A stretch of 64,000 nucleotides of DNA from contig OX442320.1 of assembly GCA_949358305.1 (NCBI GenBank), positions 8,200,259 through 8,264,258 of the forward strand, in the 5' to 3' direction. This DNA is from Strigamia acuminata. Lineage: Eukaryota; Arthropoda; Chilopoda; Geophilomorpha; Linotaeniidae. Of the stretch, positions 47,920 through 58,714 are shown one piece after another. Below the pieces are notes generated by a model. That model was not told the DNA's origin, searched no databases, and worked only from the letters and a program-made list of their open reading frames with translations. Made by a program: the position numbers and the translations under genes. Each line of letters opens with the position of its first letter. The stretch's first letter is position 1.

Positions 47920-49903
47920 ATGGGATCCAAAGCTAAACCCCGAAATGCCAACAACTGTATCGATGCTGCAACTGTTTCTGTCAACGAGAGAGTTTTGAAA
48001 GAATGTCATTCACTTTACACGGATCCGGAAAATGGTAAAGCAAAAAAGATTAAAAATTCCGATATATCTTGACACCTTGCCCTTTAAACCAGCTAAATGC
48101 ATCAATTTATTTTTGCATATTTTTAGGTTTGATCAAAATTGCGGAAAGCCTCGATTTGAAATTACTCGCTCCGAGGAAAAAAATATTCGTTATGCTTATT
48201 GGCAACCACTCGGCAGGAAAAAGCAGTTTTATTAATTGGTGAATGAAAAATAAAAATTTATTTTATTTTATTTAATGTGTAATGTTTAGGTACTTGGAAG
48301 AACACGTGCAGAGAACCGGAGTTGCCATCGAAACTCAAGGATTCACTATAGTGACAAGTGGGAAGAAAAGAGAGTCGTTAACTGTAATTTTTTTCATTTT
48401 TAAACGGAAAACATTTATTTATCCGCTTTAATTGCACAGGGAAATGCAAGTTTGCACCTTTTTCCATATTTCAAGCCACTGATGGACATCCAGGGAGTCG
48501 TCGGTTATTTGTCGACAGAAATTTCAACTTCCAAACAGAAAAAATTCAGTCTTGTCACTTTCGTGGACACTCCCGGCCTAGTAGATGGCGACATGAAGTA
48601 TCCATTCGATGTGAATGAAGCCATCTTGTGGTTAGGTGCGTTTTTAAGTTTTTATCGTTTAATTTTGGGTAAAAAAAATTAATTTACTTGTTTAAAATGA
48701 TTGCAGGTGAAATGGCCGACTTAATTTTCATCTTCTTCGATCCAATTGGTCAGGCGTTGTGCAAAAGGACCTTGAATTTGGCGGAGAAGTTGAACGAACG
48801 CCATAGTGACCGTTTACGCTTTTATCTGAGTAAAGCTGACGAAGCTGGTACCGAAAGCGATCGCCAGGTGGGGTGATTCTATAAAAATATAGTGAAAAAA
48901 AATATTTAATTGTATAAATTTCTGTTTTTAGCGTGTGATGATGCAAATTGTGCAGGAACTGTGTAAAAGACCAGGATTAAATAAGTGCGGGTTTGAAATG
49001 CCCACGATTTACATTCCCAACTCGAACAAGGCGACTAGATGTGCCAATCAGATCGAAGAAGTCTGCAAGGATGTTGAGAAAACGATCAATCATACGATTC
49101 AGAATACGTTAAACAGTCTCGAAAAGGATTGTGAAAAGATATCTCAGTTGGTTGACGAGAAAATTACTCAAGATAGGCGAGTTTTTGTTGTTTAATTTGA
49201 GTTTTACGTCGTTTTATTATTTAATTTTACATTTTTAGCTTTTTGTTGACGTATTTGTCTGCTTTTTTCTTCTCTTTCGCTCAAAGTATTATTGTTTTCA
49301 TGTTAAAAGTGAAATATGTTTCAATTTTTATATTTTTTTATATTTTTTTTATAGTGAAGCTCATCGTTACAATTTGTTCGCGGCATTCAAAGGATTCCTG
49401 TTGGGTTTACTCGGGATATTCATTCCTGCATTGTTTTTAACGCATTTCTTAGCGTCGAATATTTCCAGTAGTGTTCTTACGGATATGCTTGGGAAAAGCA
49501 CGAGTGATTCTCTGCGGATCTACTTAGTGAGAAATCTGTTTGTTTTTGTGTTTGTTTTTGTGTTTTGGATTAATTTGTGTTTGTATTTTAGGGTCCCATT
49601 GGATTTTTTTGGAAAATTGTTCCTATTGATTATCATTTTGCAGCGGTTGTTGTACTGGTTATGATATCGCTGTTTCTGTTGTTGCTCGCTAAGTTTGTGG
49701 GGAGATCGAAAGAAACGTTGAAGCGGAAACAGAAAAAGTTGTTGTTGGAGCGCAGGGAATTTGTTGAATCGCGTGTGAAAGAAAAAAAGGTTCGAAGAAA
49801 TTGATTTTTATGAGTTTTGAGGAAGTTTAATTTATTTATTTATTTTTAGAAACGTTTGTATGATGAATATTTGAAACAAAGTGTTGCCGATCACGATCTT
49901 TAA
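47920..49903 (+). CDS. Membrane-anchored dynamin/EHD-type GTPase, sarcalumenin-like
   Basis: Nine exons (47920-48034, 48127-48238, 48290-48383, 48440-48635, 48707-48867, 48932-49176, 49355-49526, 49592-49789, 49850-49903) give 448 residues. The GTPase core has G1 GNHSAGKSSF, an extended switch with TQGFTIVTSG, G3 VDTPGLVDGDM and G4 YLSKADEAG, matching EHD/sarcalumenin P-loop proteins. After a helical region come two hydrophobic segments, GFLLGLLGIFIPALFLTHFL and VVVLVMISLFLLLLA, then a basic tail KRKQKKLLLERREF. This suggests an integral membrane GTPase with no EH domain and no signal peptide. Sarcalumenin-like and EHD proteins remodel or bind ER and endosomal membranes. The intron after 49176 appears to use a GC donor. 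Confidence 0.83.
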
Positions 49904-50368
49904 CTTAACTATGAAATTTGGAAAATTTTATAATTTTGAATGTCGATTTATGAACTGATTTACATTGTTAAATGGATAATAAAATAAATTCTTACTTGGA
50001 AATTGTTGTGCTTATTATCGAAAAGACGAAAATGCTTTTAGCGCCATTTTCTACTGTCGCCGTCTGGTGACACTAAACCTAAAGAATATTGCTGCGTAAA
50101 CTTCTTAATTATAATAAAATCTCAAACTACACAACAAAAATGTTTATATTTTCAGAAATTAATTCTCGTATAAATATAAATATAAATATATATAACTACG
50201 AATAAAATAAAAAAAACTTTTGGATAAACATAACTTTCAGTTTTGTGCACTATTTGGCGCTGGGTGCGACTACCATGTTTTGAAGACAAGACAACCCCCA
50301 AAACTTTGTGCCTTTTTACACGTGCACAAACACACAATAATTACAAAAACTCACAATTAGATTCCAAG

Positions 50369-51434
50369 ATGTTGGTGTTAGTCGTCAAATTGGACGGCGA
50401 CATACTGGAGCAATGTGTCATCATCAAACCAAACTTGATCGTCACAGGACAGGATTTAAAGAACATAATGTTATGTCCGTCTTCGATTGCCGATGTCGAA
50501 ACAAATTCACACGACATTAATTACCTGCTAATGCAAGAGAAAAACGATTATTTTATCCAAGCCGTTCACATTATCAAAATGTGTAGTTGCCTTAGTCACT
50601 TACTCACAGACGAGAGCGACTGTGTTCACATGTCCACCGAAACTCCATTAATTTCGTGCTTTTTAAACGAGTTAATTCAGTCGGAGACTTACAGAAGAAT
50701 CTTTTACACAAACTTTTTACATTATTGTCGCTCGAAAAAGGTGCAGAGTGCCGTGAAATGTAACACAACGTACGAGACTGACAAAACATTACACGTGAAA
50801 ATTGTTATCCACGTTCAGTGGCCGAGAACTATCCAGATTGATTATTCGTGGTAAAATGGCGGTCGAAATTTAAGTTTTTAAAAAATTGTCTGATTTGTGT
50901 TTGTTTTTGCAGGAATAAAAAAATCGAGCGATTGGAAATGGAGAAACTCGAGTTAGAAAATTGGATGGCGTGGTTATCGACGTTAGGAGGCGCTTATTCG
51001 GCTCTAGGAGAAGAATTTGAATATTGTGTAATTAAATATATGTTTTTTATTAGATTTGGAAATGTTAATTTTTAATTACTTCACAGGCCGAAACTGCGGG
51101 TAAAATCTCTCATCAACAACTACAATTAGCGATGAAATTAGGCGATCCAATTATTTCTTCCAAATGCAAAGTGTATTTTGCGATTAGTTTGATTCAACAA
51201 GGATATTTACAGGAACCAATGAGAATTATTAAGTAAAAATCAACGTTAGCTCGTGATAAAATCATTTTTAAATAATAATTTCTGGTTTATTGCAGACAGC
51301 AGTATAAATTCGCCACGAGTTTACATGATAATGTCAAGGATAATCGTTTAATTAATATGTGTAAAGGCGTCTGGGCAAAAATGAAATACATGTATTCGTT
51401 ACGCAAGAAATCACCAAGTTATGTATCTAATTAA
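50369..51434 (+). CDS. Conserved uncharacterised protein
   Basis: Four exons (50369-50850, 50913-51027, 51087-51232, 51296-51434) give 293 residues. The N-terminal half has little I recognise (MLVLVVKLDGDILEQCVII, Cys-rich in the middle). The C-terminal half looks conserved and helical: WLSTLGGAYSALGE, CAETAGKISHQQLQLAMKLG and SSKCKVYFAISLIQQGYLQE, then IIKQQYKFA and LINMCKGVWAKMKYMYS. This pattern of paired helices (TPR-like, with short helix-turn-helix units) recalls an animal protein family of unknown function, but I cannot name it with confidence. There is no signal peptide or membrane segment, so it is probably cytosolic. It is tail-to-tail with bleomycin hydrolase. Confidence 0.75.
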
Positions 51435-51977
51435 ATGCGATTAGTAAAAAACGTACTTCCACTTTATTTCTCATATTTCCGGCATCGTACAAATGCATAA
51501 TGAAATCACTCGAAAACCGATTAAAAACAGGAAAATATAAACTACGAATCGATACAAATGTGCGAAATCATTGATAAAATAAAATTAGTAAACACTACTA
51601 AAAATAATATATTTTTTTTTTAAAAAAAAGTGAGTTAATTAAACGAAATATTGTGTTAAATATAAAAAAAATAGGAATAATTTTTTTGAGTACAAAAAAA
51701 AAAGAAATAATCTAAAAATGTATACGTCGTGCATAATTTAATGAGGTCGCTAAACTTCTAAATATTTAATAAAACAAAACAAAAAAATTTCAAAGATTAC
51801 TGCAATTTTGTCTTCACTTTCCACATTCACGCAACATTATTTCCTTAGATATATATATCAAGTAATAGAAGGGAACAAAAAGAGTACAGAGTTCAAAAAG
51901 TTATTAAAAAAAATAATAAAAAGAAAAATGAAAAAACCATACGGTAAATATTAAAACGTGTGACTTGAAGTTTGTGA
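51435..51977. other. AT-rich 3' spacer between the unknown gene and bleomycin hydrolase
   Basis: This 543-base tail-to-tail spacer has many A and T runs and several AATAAA-like hexamers on both strands, consistent with 3' UTRs. No gene is visible. Confidence 0.6.
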
Positions 51978-54325
51978 TCAAATTGCCAGAGCACCCATTG
52001 GATCCCAAGCCGGCAAGACAATGGGGTCTTGGCTTAACACCGATAGCACTTCCGGTGGCACGTACTTCTTGTCAACCACGACCTCGTAGACGAACTCGTG
52101 GAACCAGGTTTTCAACATGACGATATAACCTGCGATTAATTAAATTTTAGAAATGTTTTTAACTTAAAAATTGAATTTTTATTTTTACCTTTGTCGCCCC
52201 GATCGTCGCCCCACGAATTCTCGACTCGCCATTTGACCGCTTCACCGTTTTCCTAGCGAGGATTAATGTAAATGTAAATTAATTTGATTAAAAATCAATT
52301 AAATTGTATATTTACATCGACTGAAACGGCTGTAAAAACCATCGCGTGGGTCATTTTCGATTCACCATAAATTAAACGATTAGCTTTATCTAAATTTAGA
52401 CACACGTCGGTACCGAATACGAGCTTGTAGTCTAAACTGTAAATTAAAAAACAAAAATTAGAAAATCCAAATAAAAATAAAAATTAAATTAAAATTACCA
52501 ATCGAGCGATAGATAGCCTTTAGAACCATAAAAATATTTCCCTACGTCGCAACCGAACCAAACAGCTTCGTTATTTTTAATCGATTCCACGGCGACTTTA
52601 ATCAAAAGTTCCACGGGTTGGTTGTTGTACAATGTTTGACGTCCGTCCATCATGTTGCCCAAACAGTCCACGGTGTATAGTTTGCCGTAGCCGTTCGATG
52701 GGCGAGGATCGGTGACCAAACAAATCTAATAAAATGTAAAAATATTAAAATTTATTTAACAAAAAATTAAAAAATTTAATTTTCACCTTATCGTCGACGT
52801 TGAAGATTGGTTTAACGCATTTTTCGTAAAATTCCAGCGCATTAACTGGCCCTACGCTGTGGTATTGTTTATTTTTATCGTAATATTCCCAAGTAAATGA
52901 TTTCGCTGGAATACCGAGGCAGATACCGACGATACGATAAATCTAGTTATCAAAAATAAAATTGATTTCGTAAAAATAAAAAATAAAAAAAAATTAAATA
53001 TTTTTTTACTTCTCCCATCATTTCCTCAATTTTCTCTTGTAGTGAGAGCTCACCCATTCCGTTCTCGACGCATTCCCACAAAGATTTTGTGTACTCGCGA
53101 ACCTGCATCGGATTTTTAAGACAATTTTTAGCCAAAAATTTGTTAAAACAAAAATTATTTAAAAACAATACTTTGCTTCTTAAAACGGAATTCATTCTCG
53201 GAGTATGTTCGTCGCTGTACGCGTCAGGAAATTGTGATTTGGGCATTAATCCATGTTTGTTGATCAAATTAACCAACATATCCCATTGGCCGCCGTCGGA
53301 CACGGGTTCGTTCATCAAAAACGAGATGAGACGGCCGCTTGGGTGTTCATCACCTCTACGTGCGATTTCAACCACTTTATGTAACAGGTAGTTGCATCGT
53401 TCCAGCTAAGGAAAAACAATGCGATCAAAGGGGTAAAAAATACAAAGAATACAAAGAAAACCTCACCTTATCCCAAAAAAATAAATACGCCTGACTGAAC
53501 TCGAATTCCTCCAAATTAAACTGTTTCATAAAAGGTATTCGCATCACGTTGAGACAAGCAAAAATCCAACATCGACCTGAGTTTCTTTGATGGGTAATGG
53601 GTTTCCCTTCAACCTCGATCTGATCGAACCAAAGCAAACGATCAAAATACGTGTTTTTTAACACGTTTAATTCTAATTTTAATTTTAATTTTAATCAAAC
53701 ATACCTTATGCGTAAAAACGTGGCAATTTTCTTCGATGCTTTGACGGGTGATACACACTTCCAACGGATCCTGCTTGGTGACCACATTTTGGGCCAGAAC
53801 GTTCTTCGGATCGGAATAAAACGAAGTGCAATACTTCTGCAAAATCTCTGCTGATAGTCCTGAAACGAGATAAAAAAAAGTTTTTAAAAAAAAGTAGGCC
53901 ATTTGAAATTGGGGGAAAGAAAAATGGCACAAAAAAGCATCGAGTTAATCGGCAAAAAGTTGACGCTTCGTCCGAAAACACTTAGATCTAAATGAAATTA
54001 GCGGAAGAAATAAAGTGAATTTTTTTTTTGATCGTTAAAAGTGAGAAATAAAAGGCCAACGAATTTTTGGCTCTGTACCGGTGGGAATCTCCATGGGTAC
54101 CTGTCTAGACGTAGGTGACACTTGACACAGGCGAGATGAGGGAGGGTGGTGTAATGAGGGTTTGCGTGCAACTAAAGTATGCTCATGTGGAGATTAGAGT
54201 GTGTACGTCTCCGTGCGATACACCGTTGCATACGAGGAAAGTGTTAATTGATTGACTGTTAATTTAATGGGATTAGAGGGGAGAAAACACAAACCCATAC
54301 GATCCGCGTGTCTCTTACCCGCCAT
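51978..54325 (-). CDS. BLMH: Bleomycin hydrolase, cytosolic papain-like aminopeptidase
   Basis: The catalytic cysteine is in RNSGRCWIFACLNVMR (exon near 53470-53630), the histidine in MTHAMVFTAVS (near 52350) and the asparagine in WRVENSWGDDRGDKG (near 52200-52250). The C-terminus WDPMGALAI is the conserved BLMH tail that reaches into the active site, which makes the enzyme an aminopeptidase. Other blocks are DGGQWDMLVNLINKHGLMPK, EAVWFGCDVGKYF and LYNNQPVELLIK. The first coding exon is only 7 bases (54325-54319: ATGGCGG); it joins in phase to 53859-53705, giving MAGLSAEILQKY. BLMH forms a hexameric barrel and degrades peptides, including homocysteine thiolactone. The sequence appears complete with no disabling change. 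Confidence 0.93.
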
Positions 54326-54837
54326 GACGAGGCAGTCAGCGCCTTCTGTCTGGGATGAATGCAAATTAAGTGCACGTGAGGGCGATTTTTCTGGGGGGTT
54401 CTTTCGTACCTCCCTATATGCGTGATAAGAAATGGAAACTGGATTTTTTTAATACGTCACGTATAAAAAATGCTGTATTATGTATTTGATTGATGTAATG
54501 TGTACGATTAGAGATGAAATGCGTCTTTTAATTGCGACTTTTGATTCTCCTCGTATCAAATTATTTTATATTTTTATTTTCAATAAAGAACGACTAATTA
54601 CTGCCTATAATTATTTTATTTCGTTTTTTTTTTCCTTTAATAATTATCCTTTAATTTTTGTTTTAACTACGCGCCAACAGATGGCGGCGATGAAAAACGA
54701 TTCGGAAGTGAAAGCAATCAATTTTATTTACACAATATATTGACACTTCTACACATAACTGCACAATTCAAATATTATAAACATAAAAATTTTACAAATA
54801 TAGCTGTAATAATGGTAGATAACAAAGGGAAAAATAT
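54326..54837. other. Spacer between the BLMH start and the BRAP 3' end
   Basis: Both neighbours are on the minus strand, so this holds the BLMH promoter and the BRAP 3' UTR. Repeated T runs and an open plus-strand frame at 54480-54743 show no protein-like composition. Confidence 0.45.
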
Positions 54838-57409
54838 TCATCGTTGCTTTTTCTTACGATGGCGATGCGAAGTGTGCGATGTAGACGACGTGGCCGCAGC
54901 GCCGACCGAAATGGTTCCGCCTTCAATATCGTCTCGAGACACCTCTTCCGCTTGCTGCAATTGCTGTTGAGCATTCAAATGAATCATAATATCCCGTAAC
55001 TGCTCTCGAAGTTCTTCGATTTCCTAACAAACAACCCAAATTTATAAAAATTCATTTACAAACGACCAATTTTCTTACTTCGTCTTTCGTGTGGCGAACG
55101 AGCGCCAACTCTTTCTCGAGTTCCTTCACTTTCGTTTGCCATTCCTGCTGGTTTTTCATCAAACAATTATTCATTTCTTTCTCCTCCTTCAGTTCCTTGG
55201 CCGTTTTAGTGAACTTGGTGAGCAACTGCTGCAGCTTCTTGTCGTTATTCGACTTCTCCTGCGCCACCGATTGCAATTTCTCTTGCAGGTTTTTACATTC
55301 CTCGACCGTGATCCGCGCACGTTCTTTAATCTCTTCCACTTGCATGTGCGCCTCCTTTTCGAACCTCGAAATTCTCTCCTCAAAATACGCGCGCTGAGAT
55401 TCCAGTTGGCTCGTCAACAAATACGTGTATTCGAGTTGAATTGAATCCACCTTCTCGTCTTGCACCACCTTAAACCAACGAAACACATCAAAAATAATTT
55501 AATTTAAATTATCACATTTATACCATCGATCTTTCGTTTAATTCCACTAATTTCCCATCGGTTTTATTCTGAACTAATCTATGAACGTAATTATCACCGG
55601 CGTAATCCCAAACGCGATTATTTCCTAATTGCATTGCATATGTGTGTTGAGTTTCCTGAAAATGACTGCAGCGAACCAATTAATTCAAATTCCACCAAAT
55701 AAACCAACCAAACACACTTATAGGCATGTCCTTCGACGTATCTGCCACATCCAACGTGGCCGCAGATAAGACAAATCCATAAACTCTAAAAAAAAAATTT
55801 AAATTAAAATTCCACAATTAAAAATTTTAAAATTACCTCTTGAGAATGGCATTGAAAACACCGATTATCCGCAACGGCTTCCGGTGTTTGACAGTAACGA
55901 CAAACGGGGCAACTAAACGACAAGTTAAATCCATTTTTACAAATTGTTTCTTGAAATACTTGAAGTTTAAAGCAAGAAAATACACTGAACATGCCGCTTA
56001 GAACTATTTCAGGCCGAGATAAGTTACAAATGAGGGGTTTAAGTCCGAAACTTACTACAGAGGTTCGTCAGAAGCCCTGAGAATAGTTTCATGCAAAAAA
56101 AACAATTAAAAATATAAAGGTCGCTACGTGAGAAACGGGCATCACATCTTAAACGTTTAATACACAATTGTTGTTGTTTTAATTTAAATTTTTACCTCGT
56201 GTCGCCCCATTTGGAAAGGCAACTACCATGAAAAGAGTGATTACACAAAATGGTTAAAATCCCATCGACAGATTCGTCCATTCGCTCCAAACAGACGGGA
56301 CAAGTCGGTAATTCTGTATGTCCTTCCATGGGTAAACAGCCGGCCTAATATTTAAAAAATAAATAAATTTATTTCTCATTTTTTTTTTCTTTTTAAATTC
56401 ATTTTACTTCTGTTTCTTTGCTCGTTTCCACTTTCGAAACGTAAACTAAATGACAAACTTCCGGTTCGATCGAGTTAAAACGCATCCCGTTGAATGCTTT
56501 AAAAAATTCGTCCGCTCCTTCCTGCAAAATAAATTATTTAAAAATATTTTCAAACACGAAACGTCGAGTAAAAATTACTTGAGATCGAAATTTGATCAAA
56601 ACCATGTATTGATTCGGCGTGGAATCGCGAATTATCCTCATATGTTCCACATCAGGACTAAAAAATTTAAAAATTTAAAAAAAAAAATCAAAATTAATAA
56701 AATTAAATTTTGATATTCTTTATACCTGCACGGAGCTGTAAATTGCAACAAATCGTGACTGGTCATAGCAGCTGGTACGGACAACATACACAGCATCTCA
56801 CTCCTAGGTACATCATCGTTCAATGACGTCATTTTACTAAACAAATAAAAAATTTCAAACTATAAAAATCCATTTTCTTTACGTTTCGTACATCGTACTT
56901 CTCTTTGTAAAGATGCAGAATCCCTTTAGTTACTTCCACAAAAGGATTCCCGGAAAAGAAATTCACTTGATTGACAAATTTCATCTTTTTCTCATTTTTC
57001 AAATCGGCAACTGGCGACGCTTCCTTCGACGACGGTCTGCTGCTTGCCGCGGAGTTAGCTGCACTCGGATCTGTATTTTTACACAAAAACTAATTAATTA
57101 AACCCAAAATAATTAAAAAAATTCATTTATACCTGTCCTAGTGAACGTCTCTATAGTGATATCATGCAGATGTCTTCGTCCCCTGTGTATCTTTTCTAAT
57201 TCGGGTGTGATTTTACTGAATTGTGTAGAAACAGCTCCTTGTTTCTCTGACATGTTGCGCAGTTTCGGAGCTAGAGATTTATTGGGTTTAATATTAAAAG
57301 CGAATAATTCAATTTCTATATCCATTCTTATACCTATGTAATGTATGTGATTTAAAGATGAGTAATCACGAGCTATCTCTAAGCGAAATACGCACAACGA
57401 CACAGACAT
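54838..57409 (-). CDS. BRAP: BRCA1-associated protein, RING/ZnF-UBP E3 ligase
   Basis: The start [11 protein letters not shown] nearly matches human BRAP (MSVSLVVIRLE). It is followed by the BRAP2 domain: [20 protein letters not shown] near 56920-56980, [19 protein letters not shown] near 56750-56800 and [18 protein letters not shown] near 56580-56640. A RING finger comes next ([32 protein letters not shown]), then a ZnF-UBP domain ([47 protein letters not shown]). A coiled coil follows at 55480-55070 ([13 protein letters not shown]) and the tail ends in [12 protein letters not shown], probably the basic nuclear signal. BRAP is a Ras-responsive ubiquitin ligase that restrains KSR/MAPK signalling and retains cargo in the cytoplasm. 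All zinc ligands appear intact. The residues between the BRAP2 start and VNQVNFF are poorly conserved. Confidence 0.93.
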
Positions 57410-58714
57410 ATGGAAAATAGTACATTAATGACCATCCGGCTTTTGTCTGAGATGATAAACAATGCTATTTTCACGGTTCAATCAACGTCCGTCGTTAAAA
57501 ATAAAATTAAAAAACAAAACATTAAACCTACCCGCAAAGAATTGTGGGATGTATAATGGATTCATACGTCACTGGTGTACAGCGACGTATGGTGGGCGAT
57601 TGTGAAAGGTCGTTTTAAAACATTTTATTTGTGTTTATTGATTTTGTTATAAACGAGAGAAACTTTGAGGGAAAAACAAGACAAACGAGAAAGTTTTGCG
57701 TGTTAAATATTGTTTAAATGTGGGAAATAGAAATGTAATTTTTATTTAATAAAATTGGAAGTGTGGCATTATATTTGAAAAAAGATTTGTCCTTTACTTT
57801 GGCTTTAAACTTTCTTCAAGGCTCATTCGTCTGTCGTTCTTCACGGACATGCAATTCGTCAGACTGCTACTCTCCCGGAAGTAAGCCTCCGTTACCATAG
57901 CAGCAGCAGCCAACTTCTCCCACCCTGTTAGCGACATCTCGAAATCGATCTTTTAGCGCAACTTTCTGCAACTAATGTTGAATATATTTTTTTTCTCACC
58001 GTACGTCGTCAAATGTAATTAGATAAAGCGCTCAGGCAAAGAGAAATAGTTGAAAATAAAATCGAAATTGAAACAAATCCGAAAGAGCGTCAGAATACAC
58101 TGAGCTCTAGTGGAGGATTTAAGAAGTGTTGGCTTTAAAGGATTATCAATATTTCGCTCGATTAATTCATATCCAAAGAAAAACAATATAATAAATCGAT
58201 AAAAATCAATAAAAGTAAATTTTCTTTAATATTTTGTTTCATTTTAAAATTATTTACATTTTTATTCCGTTTTAAATTTAAAAAAAAAGAAATTTAATTT
58301 AATTTAATTAAATAAATAAAAAAAAATCAATTTCCATTAAAAATTAATAAAATAAAAAAAAAAAAAAAAAAAAAAAAACTTTGAATGCATCTTGGTTGAT
58401 ACCATAAAGTGCGGCACGCAATGGATTGTGGGTTTTCAGTTGTTCAGTGCACCTCTTCTGTCCAACACCTCAAGACGCGCGCGCACTATGACGGCACGCG
58501 TTAATAGTGATTTTTTTGGTGCGGTTTTTCCACGCCCAATTATCCATTTGATAGTGTGAAAATCAGTGAATTTACCACCGGATAAGTTTTCCTTTTTTTT
58601 ATTCATTTATTTTTTTTTTTATAATTTAAAAAAAAAATTTTTTTCTAAAAAATTTTTCACAAAAAAACGTCAAAAAAAAGTTACGGTGGTTAAAAAAAAC
58701 AGAAAAAAAACAAA
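57410..58714. other. 5' region between BRAP and the serotonin transporter
   Basis: This spacer separates outward-facing genes. The first 600 bases have moderate GC and no exon I can support. The part from 58190 to 58380 is extremely AT-rich and ends in an A run of about 30 at 58350-58378, perhaps the tail of an old retroposed sequence. The segment 58440-58710 should contain the transporter 5' UTR; it carries GCGCGCGCAC-like sequence at 58478-58488. Confidence 0.45.
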
